Of a stretch of DNA of 64,000 nt, positions 10,920-21,827 are shown piece after piece. The position numbers and the translations under genes were made by a program. This DNA is from Lojkania enalia. Its lineage: Eukaryota; Ascomycota; Dothideomycetes; Pleosporales. The stretch lies in NCBI GenBank assembly GCA_010094045.1, contig ML986695.1, positions 82,643 to 146,642 of the forward strand. Direction: 5' to 3'. The notes beneath the pieces were generated by a model. The model did not search any database. It was given only the letters and a program-made list of their open reading frames with translations, and had not been told where the DNA came from. Numbering within the stretch: position 1 is the first letter of the stretch; every line of letters starts with the position of its first letter.

Positions 10920-11909
10920 CTACGAGCAGATAGCCGGCGCAAGTTCCATCTCGCCATCCCCCTCATCCACGTCGCCGCTGACGTTAGTGAACTGTAGCTC
11001 GATGGGGTGTTTCGGCGGCATGCATCTAGCGCCGGGGAAGTTTCCGATATCGGTCGCCATGAGCTCGCGGTCCTCCCACGCAACCTCTTCTACGCGTCGA
11101 ACGGGAGGGACGTTCATCTTGGCGGCGAGCTGCAGGCTGCGTTTGTGGATGCTGAGGGCCCGGCGCTCGATCATGCGTTTGTTCTTGAAAGCGGAAGGGC
11201 AGCTGCAAATACAGGCTTCCGATAGCGTCTGGGAGGGGCATTCACAAGTGCAGCCCTCGAGTGTGTACTGCTTGTTTCCGGTCGGTTGGGGCTGATAGTT
11301 GTAGCCGGTTTTGGTGGGTGTAGACGGTTGAGATGAAGGTTCGGGCGTTTCATTCCCGTCACCTTCTATCACAACACTAGCGCAGTTCATGTTGAATTCT
11401 TGCTCCCGGTTGACCCAACCCCACGCAAACACGGCATTTCCGGTTGGAATGTCTGAAGGTATCTGGAAGTCGAAAACTTGGTTTTCGGGATCGATGCCCC
11501 CTTCGCGATGCGGACACGCTCCCTGCCACGTCTTTACGACTCGAAACGTTTGGCCCTTGTCTACCGAAATTGCGCACTGGCACGAGCCTCCCCAGTGAGT
11601 TCCTCCTTCTACGTTTTCCTGGGTTTTTTCAATCGATTGGCCGGAGAGGCTGAAGTTGGCATTTTGTCCCGGTGCCCAGGTTACAACCGGTTGGCCTTCG
11701 TCCGTATCGAGCAGGTCGAGATGGCCTTTGCAGATCTGCGACTTCTCGACCGGTTGATCGCAGCAACCGAAAGGGTAATTGAGATACATATCTGCCTCAC
11801 CTTGGGTGAACGGGTTGTTGTCCCCCTTTAGTGTCGGCGGGTAGTGAAGATGCATATGTCCGCTCGCAATAGCGGCCAGGCCAAGAAGTGCTAGGATGTT
11901 CGAATGCAT
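10920..11909 (-). CDS. AA11-like lytic polysaccharide monooxygenase with C-terminal extension
   Basis: An intronless minus-strand frame of 329 aa from the ATG at 11909; an in-frame ATG eight codons upstream (11933) is less likely because it would place extra residues before the signal peptide. Residues 1-17 are a signal peptide ending ASG, so the mature protein starts with His (HMHLHYPP), the N-terminal half of the LPMO copper brace. A second His occurs in GTHWGGSCQC, and VFAWGWVNREQEFNMNC matches the conserved AA11-type strand whose aromatic residue (here Phe) sits at the axial copper position. Many Cys fit disulfides. After a Ser/Thr/Pro linker comes a Cys-rich segment (CTCECPSQTLSEACICSCP), then about 95 residues with several dibasic sites and no domain I recognise. 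AA11 enzymes oxidise chitin; assignment to AA11 rather than a related LPMO class is moderate. Confidence 0.78.
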   Translation of the reverse strand: MHSNILALLGLAAIASGHMHLHYPPTLKGDNNPFTQGEADMYLNYPFGCCDQPVEKSQICKGHLDLLDTDEGQPVVTWAPGQNANFSLSGQSIEKTQENVEGGTHWGGSCQCAISVDKGQTFRVVKTWQGACPHREGGIDPENQVFDFQIPSDIPTGNAVFAWGWVNREQEFNMNCASVVIEGDGNETPEPSSQPSTPTKTGYNYQPQPTGNKQYTLEGCTCECPSQTLSEACICSCPSAFKNKRMIERRALSIHKRSLQLAAKMNVPPVRRVEEVAWEDRELMATDIGNFPGARCMPPKHPIELQFTNVSGDVDEGDGEMELAPAICS

Positions 11910-11997
11910 TGTGAAGTTAAAAGTCGTTAACATAGCGCAGTCGAGAATAATGTCAATGCGGTTTTCCGAAGGCCGGGGAAAGAAGAGAGCTGTCTTC

Positions 11998-12004
11998 TTA
12001 TAAA
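11998..12004 (-). promoter_or_regulatory. Putative TATA element of AA11-like LPMO gene
   Basis: The minus strand reads TTTATAA about 90 bp upstream of the ATG at 11909, in otherwise mixed sequence. Motif and spacing only. Confidence 0.35.
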
Positions 12005-12377
12005 GAGCAAGCAACAAAGGAACGACTTTCACAATCGGATTTGTGCCAAAAGGCCCACAAAGCAATCTAGTGACGAGAATAGTAGATCCTCCAGGGAGAT
12101 TGTGGTAAGGACAGCGTAAGAAGAACACGCACGAAGAATCTAGAAGAAGAATAGAAGGAAAAAAAAAAAAAAAACGGCCCTGCGTTATGCGGAGAAATTG
12201 TACAAAGGAGTGAAGAAGCCAGGACTTGCCCGTCACTAAAGGAGCGTGTGTCACGGCGCGTGATGCTCGTCATGAGTGTGCGGCGTCCGCGGCTTTAAGA
12301 ATTGTTCCAACTCGAGACCTACCATTGCAATCAGACTCTCCTTTCTTTTACTGAATCGTAGCAAAGTGGTCCAAGGC

Positions 12378-13026
12378 TCAGCTGTTGGGCCACCCAAAAA
12401 ATGCCCTTGAGGCTGGTCGGTGGCCCGACCCTACGCTCCTAACGACGCCGCAACCAATCTCCGTACGCCATCGTCGCAGCAACTTGTGCATCTGCAGGAA
12501 CAGGGTGAGCGGTAGTGTTTCGAAACGGCGAATCGCGAGCGCCTGTAGCCATTCGACATTCCCATTCTGGGGATGTGAATGTGTTTCGATGGTCTCTGGC
12601 TGGGGATTATTTCTTGCTGTTTCAGGCTTTCCCGATTCGGCACTAGATCGGCGCTTCCCTCGAATCCACACGCAGCACTCAACCGGCATATATCGCGTAG
12701 AATATTCTCCGCCTGTAGCCGGTCTAATATTAAGCAATATACAAAAAGATAGCTTGCCTCGAATATGTGATAGCCCTCCTCGTCCGTACATATCATTGTC
12801 GACAGATTCTGCTCTCTTGCAGGGAGCCGCCCTTGCGAGCCCCTTATCGATACGCCGCCCAGCTGGATCCCGGCATCCAGGATCCAGGCCACCTTCCAAC
12901 ATCAGACTCAATTCATCCTTCAGGAAGGCCACTTCACCAAATCTTCTCATTAAAATTCTGATCATTTCTTTTGCCAACCCCACTACTGCCTTACTCCGAG
13001 ACATGCAATCATGTGGAAAAAATTAG
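12378..13026. other. Overlapping long open frames on both strands, no gene assigned
   Basis: About 640 bp is open in one plus frame (12385-13026, 213 codons) and two minus frames (12378-13004, 208 codons; 12431-12892, 153 codons). None has a signal peptide, known domain or good intron signals. The minus frame starting MSRSKAVVGLAKEMIRIL looks most protein-like at its start but becomes Arg/Pro-rich later. This may be a decayed gene or chance openness in GC-balanced DNA. Confidence 0.3.
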
Positions 13027-16000
13027 CCTAGATCTACATTGCTCCACAATTCATACCCGGTGCAGCCGACCCCTATACTGAGGAGGCAGCCTCAACTTCA
13101 ATACACATATTATCTCGTGCGACTGAGTGCCAAGTGGCAGCAGTCTCCGTGGCCTGTATGCATACAAGAATCCAGAGGGGAGGGGAGCGACGCCGCTCCA
13201 CTAGCAGCCTTGCGGCACTACTCTCGGTGACTCCTGCAGCAGTGCGTTCTCATGCTCACAACTATCGCCCACCAAGCAATAAGGCCACGATAAATGCAGA
13301 ATCAGCCTTTTGATCATTTGCTCTCGTGTCTTTAGCAATTCGACGCTGTTTACTCTCGCTGTCTCTTTTCTCTTCATACGGGTCTGTCCATATATGCCCT
13401 GGTATCGTACGCAGCATCACTTTACCACCCCTACGACCTGCCTCATACAATACAATTAAATGGTATCCCAAACCCAACCGCATGTCTTGTCTATCGGATG
13501 CCAAACAACGCTGGTCTAAAGCTTAGCAGTGCACAGTCTAAGCTCATCCGACCGACTGTTTCACGTCGGTTAATTCGGGGCCCTCGATTGGATCGCCGTA
13601 TATCGCAGATAGATATTGAGGGCCGCTGGGCTACACGGGGTACGTATATTACCTTTTAGCCGCCTGTATCAACGATGATCGGCCTAGAAATCAGTGGTGT
13701 TGGACCGTGATCGGAACGAGAATCTGGGGACAGGCTTGGCTGTTGGAAGCCCGGGAGAGCTGCGTGTATCCAGGGGTATGTTTAAGTTGCGAAGGGGGAA
13801 TGCGCATTCTGAGCGTAGAATCGGAACTCTTTGGGGACTCGGCTGCATGCTTTGTTTCGATGGATTTGGGTTGCGCTTCTTCGTTCCGCGAAAATCTTAA
13901 CAAAAGAAAGTATGGGAGTAGGTATGTGAACCCATGGTTCCCTTCATAACTCCTTCCCTCTTTCCACTGCAGTCCCAAATTTAATGTTATTTCCTCTATG
14001 CACTATGCCGACTCTTTCGAAGCATCTTAGCAGAAGCAAGTACTCAGTTAGGCACCTGCGTCCATATAGCTCTTCATAAATCTTTCCTTCCTTTCTCCGC
14101 CACAATTGCACAACCCATGTTGTTTTCTCCTCGTCAATTCTCATCAGGATCGATTGGCCTTGTTTTCGTAGTTAAGCAATTATTTATACACTATGCCCTC
14201 CACACGGAATCAGCGCGTAGATTAGTTCGATGTCAGATTTGGGCGTCGTGTCGTCTTGTTCTTTCATGCCTACTTCCTGGTTGATGCCTAGCTCGCTCCA
14301 GCGGGTCGTTTGTCTCACAGATAGGAACGGCCACAGTTGATTCCAGTGGTATTTGATGGATAAATTGAGCGAATTCTACTGGTTTTCTCTACCTTATAGA
14401 AACTCTTTCAGTATCCAACCTCCATTCACACTCTCTTCCGAGCTCCATGCTCTTTCAACATCTAACCTCCATCCTCTCTCAACGTCCAAACTCCATGCTC
14501 TTCCAACATCAAAAGTTTATCCACGCTCCATTCCATTAACAAAGAAAGAAGGGAGGGATACTTACAATAATAGATGCGGCGCGGTCTGCGTTAGCCAGTC
14601 TAGGACTGTGACCGGGTGAGACGAGGAGCCGTTCAGCTCCGCTCGGGGACGTGCAGATCCGACTTTTCTCACCCATCAACCCCAAACCGTTCACCGGCGG
14701 CCTATGCAACTGAACTCCCGCAGCATTTCTCTAACGTAGGTCCCGCGTCCAGAGATAGGATCCATAGGCCTAACCCAGATGGTAGTACGGTTGAGGGCTT
14801 TCGGGCAGCTACATACGAACAATTTATACTCCCCAGCTCCAGGCGATGCAAACATTCCCCAGGGGACGACGAAGTGGGATACAACCCTCTCGGGAATATC
14901 CGTCTTCAAGCCGCCGGCATTTCCCTAGTTGAGTCACAGAACCGCTGGATGCCTGCGTTTGATACCGCCTCTAACGAAACAAGTTTCGCCAGAACAGAAT
15001 GGTGACTTTGCTCACCAGGCACCCCGTGGGGTGGGTGGATCATTGCCAGTCGGCAGAATCTGACAGGAGACTGCTGCTACCATTTGCCGATAAATCGAGC
15101 GGTTTGTTCGAAGGAGTCGACAGCGCGTCAATCAGGAGTCCAGCCTAATTCTCTCTACGACTAGAGAATCGGTCGAGGTAATTGAACATCGCTGTCTCAA
15201 CACTATTGACGAAGGATCCCGGACCCCACAGACTGCCTACCACCCTCATGGGCGCGAAGCACCATGATAGGCCTAACCAGGAGATCTTAGCCGAAGCCTC
15301 AATCGGACCCAGAAATGGAGGAATTAATCATCAGCCTCAGTACAGTACGCTTGGGATGCCAACAAGAACTTTCGCGGTCGCTAGGTTCCCCATTGTCGGC
15401 ATTACCACATGTCATAGTGGTATTCCTGAACATTCCGATCTAGACCGCGCTTTTCTCCTAGACGAAACTAGGAACTTGGAACTTCTTTGATAGTCGCATA
15501 TCTTGGAAGAACCCAGCGCAACGACGCCTTCACAGATGTCCGTCACGTCAGTGTCGGCGTGGCACCGGGCTGTTGTCAGTCCTCAACCTGAGGCACGACA
15601 CGCGAGCGGTCCGAGAAGCAGTATCTCTTCAAAGCCCCCGATGCAACGAGGCGGCCTTAGGGTCGAACCCTTAGGTTGCAGATTTGGTAGAAGATCCGGC
15701 TCCATTTTTGTGCCAGGCGGGAGAGGGAACGCCTTGGTTTTGTGCCTTCACGTTGTGCAGAACGGGGTTCTCAAGTCTCAAATGCCTCCGCGTGTCCCCG
15801 CCGCGTGAGCAGCTAAAGAAGCGTAACGGAAATGGTAAGCAAGCGAGGGTCAAGAGGGAACCGGGGAGGGTGGAAGGGGCCGGGACAGGTCAAGTTTAAA
15901 TAACCCCCCTCTAAGCACCCGAGTGAGCAAATACTTCAGTAATAGCGGAGAAATTTTCCAGAGGTGGGTGCCCATGACGTGATAGTTTTGTACCCGTTCG

Positions 16001-16600
16001 AGGAGCTTTACTTTGACGTGAGGGTGTCACTGTAAAGTGAGAGAGGGAGGAACCGTCCCAGGCAACCCTTTTGGCGAGACGGGCAGAATCGGATCGAATC
16101 GAACCACCCAAAGCTTGTGAAATTTACTTGGACTAATTCCATGTGAAGGTGCGATTTTAAACTGCGCCAGATAGAGGGAAGAGGCTTCCAGCGTGCTCCC
16201 CTAGTTCCTCATGCTCTCAGACCCTTGGTAGAAGTAAATGTTTGTTCAAACAGTAGCACGCAGAAGTCTCGATGCGTCAACTGCAGGCCTCTTTTTGAAT
16301 TCCACCGCAGTCGCATGCAAAAGATGTGTGCGTATGAATCTGCCCAGAGTAAACAGTGAACCGGCAACAGCAGCTTCGACGCAAAGGTAGGAATCAAATT
16401 GCAAAGTGACGTCTATGGAGACGCGATCCAACACATGCAGTACAGGAATGGACTATGGCATGCCAAAGAAGCATACTAGCTCCAGCCATAAGTAATACAT
16501 AATGCGTATATGATATAGAAAGGCGCAATGGGAGCTCTGAATAACACGCACCAGAGACAGCAAAAGTCATGATGATTCTATCCATGAGCGACCCTTTCGC
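13027..16600. other. Gene-poor stretch, possible gene relics, no supported gene
   Basis: Several medium frames (14616-15005, 15182-15490 and 15503-15808 on plus) follow one another in different frames without compatible splice signals or domains. They could be a relic of one decayed gene. An imperfect duplication of about 100-130 bp is visible between roughly 13880-13990 and 14015-14110 (shared ACTCCTTCC/CTTTCC-like blocks). No RNA gene was recognised. Confidence 0.35.
14443..14514 (+). repeat. Three tandem copies of a 24-bp unit
   Basis: Units at 14443-14466, 14467-14490 and 14491-14514 share CTCCATGCTCT...CAACATC with a few substitutions. The plus frame reads an eight-residue repeat (LHALSTSN, LHPLSTSK, LHALPTSK), but the host frame is short and not supported as a gene. 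Confidence 0.75.
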
Positions 16601-16916
16601 CTCCACGTTTCCCTCGTTTTATCTTCTGCGAAGATTCAAAGCTCGCCGTTGTCTCGAAAAGCTTTTTCCATGACCGTCCAAAACAGCAAGCACGCCAAGC
16701 AGTCCCGAGCCCGGCGTAGCTACGGACGACCCAAGGCCCTTCAAAGCGCCAAATTCTACTTTTTTTTAGCATCACCTACACCACCACGGCACTTTTGCAG
16801 TACCCGGTGAAGAGAAGAGCAAAGAATAGAATCGAGGGACTCGCCTCTACTCTCCTCCTCTCCTTCACCAATTACTTTACTTAGTCTCCCTAGCTCCCAC
16901 CAACAAGCTATTCACG

Positions 16917-17302
16917 ATGAGCATGCAAAGGCAACAGGTCCAGCAGCATCGGGACCTCTTCATGCGGCCACAATGGCACAGTGTAGAATGATCCACATCG
17001 CGAGGGGAAGAGAGGCTAATCACAATGTAGGACTCGTCCATGTCAACAAATCTGGCCCACACACTACATATGTAAGCTTGTGGGCGCGATAATCCCAGTA
17101 ACATCGGTAATCCCATCTGAAATGTCGATATCATAATTTAGACAGGATTCGGCTACGACGAGCTTGATTCCCGCCTCGCGCGGCGTAGTGCCTTCCCGAA
17201 GCGACAAGTGTTGTTTACAATGCATGAGCCCGCGCAACAATATCTATCAAGCTCCCATCTAAGCCTCAAGGAACACTCGCGAATTCTATCTCCATCATCT
17301 TG
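16917..17302 (+). other. Possible multi-exon gene with unresolved splicing
   Basis: A C/T-rich leader precedes an ATG at 16917 that opens 24 codons (MSMQRQQVQQHRDLF...). Two intron-like segments follow: about 16981-17030 (ending AATGTAG, with GGCTAATC) and 17071-17141 (GTAAGC...AATTTAG). One splicing combination gives a frame ending at the TGA at 17301 and containing YDELDSRLARRSAFPKRQV; another gives a shorter frame ending at TAA. No domain is recognised. RNA evidence is needed to decide whether it is a gene. Confidence 0.25.
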
Positions 17303-18062
17303 AACAGTTAAATAGAGCAAAAAGTCTATATTCGCTATCTAGGCAATCCGTTGTTGAAGCGTTGTGCATCAGTAAACCGTGAAGTCACGCAAGTGCGACC
17401 TACTAACGCGTGAGTGGGTCGTACGTAGCAGAAAAATATCGGCCAAGTACTCGATAAGGAGCGAACTGTATGCCAAAGGGACGTGCTCGTTTGATTAGGA
17501 ACGGAGGGGGCTTAGATTCTCTTCGGCGTATGACGTGTTGACGCCTTAATATCAGGAAGCGGCTGGAGACCTCGTGATGTCTTTTTGATATATGGTAATG
17601 TATTCTGATCGTTCCCTTCCTGTTCTGAGGCGCGCTATGTAGTTCGTCTAGAGCCGAGATCGGTAATGGTGAAGGCAACGGATACTACATGAGCAAAATG
17701 CAAAGTAGGTAGGCATATACCCGGAAACGACTTGAACGGATCGCAAGTTTGCGTTGGAGACCCGTCCGTGATATACTGTGTACAATCATTCTTGATGAAG
17801 AGTTTGTTGATACTGGGTATCACTTCAGACAATGAAAATAGGAAATCAATTTAGGAAGTCTCATGCATTCATTTTGAGTGACCGTCAACTCTACAAAATA
17901 CGGTGAGTATACATAGGGGATTGTGCATTCATTCATTCATTCATCCGAAACCTTCCATCGTTTCATAGCGGCCAGCCGCCATCACAATATGATTGCAATT
18001 TCCACAAGCTGCTGCATCCGCAACTCCGCCACGTCTCCACACTACCATGTACCTCCCATCAT

Positions 18063-18563
18063 TTATTTCCGAATCGCTTTGGCGAGATCGGCGAGGGCTT
18101 CGCGGCGCTTGAACTTTGCATCCTCAATAACACCTTCATTTGTCAGTACTACTGTCCAACCATACACTCACAAAGGATACATACCAGCATCAGCATCGCT
18201 GGAGAAATTCCCCGTCCACGTCACAAACGTACTGCCCTCAAACTCCCCGCTCGTAACCGGATACGTCCGAATCGTGCTGACCACACTCGTATAACTAAGC
18301 GCCGGCTGGCTCGAGATGACGCTGTACGTGATGTAGTGGTCGATAGTAGAATGCTCCTCCTGCTTGACCTCCAGCACGGTGCCGTCCTTGAACGTCCACT
18401 TGACGACATCGGTTTCGGGAGAGGTACCGCGGACCCACTCGCTCTTTTCGAGCTTGGACCAGAATTCCGCGAAGCCGGGGAGCTTGATAAGGTGCCAGAC
18501 GTCAGATTGGTTGGCTTGGATGACAGCAGATTCGCTGACCGAGGTGGAGGTTGGGATTGGCAT
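18063..18563 (-). CDS. SRPBCC / Bet v1-like fold (polyketide cyclase-type) protein
   Basis: Two minus-strand exons, 18563-18185 and 18133-18063, with a 51-bp phase-1 intron (GTATGT...GAAG) encode 149 aa. The N terminus reads SESAVIQANQSDVWHLIK, the usual first strand and helix of START/SRPBCC proteins, followed by the FAEFWSKLEKSE helix and a run of alternating strands (WTFKDGTVLEVKQEE, HYITYSVISSQPALSYTS). It ends with a long Lys/Arg-rich C-terminal helix (DAKFKRREALADLAKAIRK), which closes the hydrophobic pocket in this fold. No signal peptide is seen. The family binds or acts on hydrophobic ligands; no substrate can be inferred. The length is typical for the family. Confidence 0.82.
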
Positions 18564-19284
18564 TTCGGGCGGTTCGACGAGATGGATTGGGATGGATTTG
18601 ATCGAATTGATTCGGGGTTTTGAAGCTGGGAGGGCGATTTTGTGGAAGAAATTGTGGTGTGAGAGGCTTTGTTGTTTGGGGTGGGATTATTTGCAAGCAG
18701 TGGCGTCATAGGGTGCTATTTCCATGCAAGGAAAGCTGCAGCTACCCCGCCCCGGCCGATTCGCTTGCTACGCCACGAAGTATAGATGCCTAAGGCATAC
18801 GAAATGCATGCCAGGCGTTTCAAATAAATTGTTAGAATAACTTCCGGTTGGCTAGTCTCAGAATCCAACTCGAGTTATCTACTGGGGCAATCTTGTTGCT
18901 TCTGCGGTACTCAACCTACACACCGGTACGTGTACATCTTTACCTAAGTATACAAGAATGAAACCGGCAAAAATTCCAGTGGTCATCTAAATACTAACTC
19001 CAAGCACAGGATACCAAGTCATTAAAGCTCTTGATATAGCCGTCATTTCTAGACAACGCGCCTGCAGACATAGGCAATTGCGTTATGCTTTTTCTCACAT
19101 ATCGGCCCAGCTACCTCTGCTTCCTCACTAGAACTTCACTCTTGCGGATCATCTTCTACGCGGTTTCAGAGGAATACATTTAGATATAATCCCGTACAAT
19201 AATATTAAATAAGACAGACCTGCTGCCACAACACCAAATACTATAACTCGTTAGTGAATCATCAAAGTTGGCAGGGAAGCCTAC
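18564..19284. other. Intergenic sequence, no supported gene
   Basis: No supported coding region. The first 150 bp are the upstream region of the SRPBCC gene. The part beyond about 19200 may hold the last exon of the adjacent pseudogene, because the pseudogene frame runs into a GTAAGT donor followed by CTAAC and TTATAG. Confidence 0.4.
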
Positions 19285-20154
19285 TTACCGCAGACACATG
19301 GCGAAATGGTCTCCAGGGGGCACATCAAAGGGATTACCATATTTCCTAGCCATATCCCTCGCCAGCCGAACCTTCACGAGCCACATGTTGGCATTACATC
19401 CTTCTATCACCAGGCCCTGTTCTTCGACAAGGCTAATGCAGAGCTTTCTGTAGAGCTCTACATCTCATTTCAACTTCCCAATGTCCGGAAGCGAGATGGC
19501 TAAGACGTCCACTTTAATCTCATTAACGTCCATCTCGCCGTCGGAGTCGGACTCGGAGCAATCGCTGTCGTCGCTATCATCGCTGTTGGGATCCCCGTAG
19601 CCCCGGGCCTCTTGCTAAACCACAACCCCCAACCACTTCTTCAGAGACCCGCCAAGGCAGCCCCAGAAACTGATGTGCTCAGTTAGCCTCGCAAGACGGG
19701 TAATCTCCTCCACCATGCCCTCAGCATCCATGTCGATCCACCTGTCGGCCACAGCTCCAACACGCACTACGCGGAGATAATCCTAGTAGAGCGTCTTCGC
19801 TGCATTCCTAGATGCCGGGACAGGACCGAGAAGATGCGTGCCTTGCGGGACTTCGTGGTGGCAGAGAAGCGCATTGGTGCGGTTGTTCCAGACCCGGCAT
19901 TTATTGGCCTCCTGGTCTAGGTCTACGGAAAGCTGGTCTAATTCTTCTTCTTCCGCAGGCGGCGAATTGAACATCGACTTTGACGTATCAAGAACTATAT
20001 CTAGATACTCTAGATACTTGTCTTTCAGTTCGTCGTGGAGGATTTGCATCTCCTCATCCGCTAGAGTCGGGCCATCGAACGGCGTGTTCTTGATCTCAAG
20101 AACAGCGTCGTCGATTCGCTTGTATTCAGCTACAGGAGTGCAATTAGAATTCAT
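19285..20154 (-). pseudogene. Unknown fungal gene broken by three in-frame stops of C-to-T type
   Basis: One minus-strand frame runs from 20154 to 19285 (290 codons) and keeps protein-like composition throughout, but is broken at TAG 19783-19785, TAG 19615-19617 and TGA 19465-19467. Each stop is one C-to-T change away from CAG, CAG and CGA. The frame includes an acidic segment after the second stop (DPNSDDSDDSDCSESDSD) and ends at CTGCG followed by GTAAGT, a CTAAC branch-like site and TTATAG, so at least one further exon is likely. Upstream, CCTGTAG just before AEYKRIDDA could be an acceptor, so the true start may lie further upstream. The family is not recognised. RIP-type decay is the favoured explanation. 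Confidence 0.7.
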
Positions 20155-20978
20155 TGAATCTTTGCCTATTTTCTTATAAATTGGTGTTTCAACCTGTTCT
20201 GTGAGTTTTCCGAAGGTTTATGCGGAGCAAGGGACGTGCCAGGACGTCAATTTATGTCCTTCGCCGATTGAGTACAAGATGATTGTACGTGCACAATATC
20301 GTTCAATATATACACGTCGTATCGCGCAAAGCTACGCCTATAAAGCCAAATAAAAGGATTATATAGAAGGTGAGGATGTTGCGTCTACACAAAGATACTC
20401 TAATGAGGTTGAACAAAATTGTTATATATTCTGGAGAACATTGCGCAAGGCCGGGAGGTCTCTAGATGTGGGGTGGTGCGAAAAGACGCGTCCATACGCC
20501 CGATTCAAGTGAATTCGACTAGTAATGTCTCAACCGAAAACAGCATGAGACAAGGACAAATGAAAGACACAACACACGGGTTTAGAAAGAGTGGCGCGGG
20601 TCAAATTTCCATTGCTATTCTAACACTAGGCGAGAGAATCTGCTCTATACTATCGATTGTGAAATTTTGTTTTGATCTTTGTTTTGGTTTTGGGTGCTGA
20701 GTGGCTACCGGGCTGCGGGAACCCGGACCAGCCTATAGCAGTGTGTACTTCCTGATCAAACCTCATGTCGATGCTAGATTTCGCGGCAAGGCAACTCGTG
20801 GAATGATTAATGATCCATACATGGTTTGGCAGCGCTTGAAACCAGCAAACAGTCGTAAGGTCAATCTATGTCTAAGCTACCACACACAATACTCCACACT
20901 CCAAATCGAACACCATGCAATGCAATGCAAATGCAAATGCCATTCGGTATATCCAATTACGCAAAACTTGATAATACA
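20155..20978. other. Intergenic sequence, no supported gene
   Basis: Short frames only. The stretch next to the pseudogene may contain its missing first exon. No repeat or RNA gene was recognised. Confidence 0.4.
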
Positions 20979-21827
20979 TCAGGCAGGGTCAGGTTGTCGG
21001 TGATTCCTCGGCCTTCTCCACAATTCGTCTTCGCTCAGTCCCCGGAGTGTCGGAATGTTGTTGCTGGAATGCCGCATAGAGTACTCGATTCCACAAGTGC
21101 TGCGGTCTAGGGAAAGTGAGTTCAATCCCCAATGCAGCTGCTCCGAGGCATCGCTAGGAAGACTATATCTAATTGTGCGAATTGCAGATTTGTCGATGGT
21201 GCTGTTATGAGAGGGCATCATCGCAAGAGATAGCGACTCCATTTTGGCTGCGAACTCTAATTCTTCCCTTCTTGTCTGAGCTGGGGACCAAGGATTGCTA
21301 GGTCGTGTTGTGGTTCTGAGCCCCAGTTCGTAACTCCTGTGATCTTTCAAGTATTGAGCTTCTAACTGGCGGTGCTCCTCATACCATTGCGCGTACTGTT
21401 CTTGCGTCATCTTCTCCAATGGGGGATACGAAGCGTTGTGCTGATCTTCGCGTTCTTGCCGGATCCGATGCGCTTGTTGTTCAACGCATGCATGGCAATA
21501 GAACGGAAGATTTGATATAGTGTCCTGCGGATCGAGACAGTTCGGGCCGCAATCCTCAACCACATCAGTTCGGATTCGATGAGAGCATAGTAGTTGGTGA
21601 TATAGACGTCCGCGGCAAGGCGTAAATCGCCTCGATTTAGAGTCGTGCGAAGTTGCGGCTAATGTTGCTAGGGTAGGGGCCGGTAGCGAAGTTAGCTGCA
21701 ATCCTCCACTATCAGGTCCTGCACTCCACCCAAATCGACAGGCCATAATCATTTTCGCGTGGTCCATTGTATCATTTGAGAGCGCGGGCTTAGTTGAAGG
21801 TTGAAAGACGCTACTCGAGAAATCCAT
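20979..21827 (-). CDS. Conserved-looking fungal protein with Cys/His-rich motif
   Basis: A single minus-strand exon of 282 aa from the ATG at 21827 (MDFSSSVFQ); an in-frame ATG at 21890 would add 21 residues. A likely metal-binding or disulfide motif spans residues 66-114: RRFTPCRGR, then LYHQLLCSHRIRTD, CGPNC, and YCHAC (C71, H77, C81, H83, C93, C97, C111, C114). Next come a charged, probably helical segment (EQQAHRIRQERED; QEQYAQWYEEHRQLEAQY) and a polar tail with LEFAAKMESLSLAMM. No signal peptide or membrane segment is seen. I recognise no named family; zinc binding is inferred from Cys/His spacing. The strand and codon pattern support a real gene, because the frame stays open and motif-bearing through its length. 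Confidence 0.72.
   Translation of the reverse strand: MDFSSSVFQPSTKPALSNDTMDHAKMIMACRFGWSAGPDSGGLQLTSLPAPTLATLAATSHDSKSRRFTPCRGRLYHQLLCSHRIRTDVVEDCGPNCLDPQDTISNLPFYCHACVEQQAHRIRQEREDQHNASYPPLEKMTQEQYAQWYEEHRQLEAQYLKDHRSYELGLRTTTRPSNPWSPAQTRREELEFAAKMESLSLAMMPSHNSTIDKSAIRTIRYSLPSDASEQLHWGLNSLSLDRSTCGIEYSMRHSSNNIPTLRGLSEDELWRRPRNHRQPDPA

Noticed and set aside
15640..15720. tRNA-like or rRNA-like segment
   Set aside because: A few bases resemble a T-loop region, but no cloverleaf or conserved rRNA core can be drawn.
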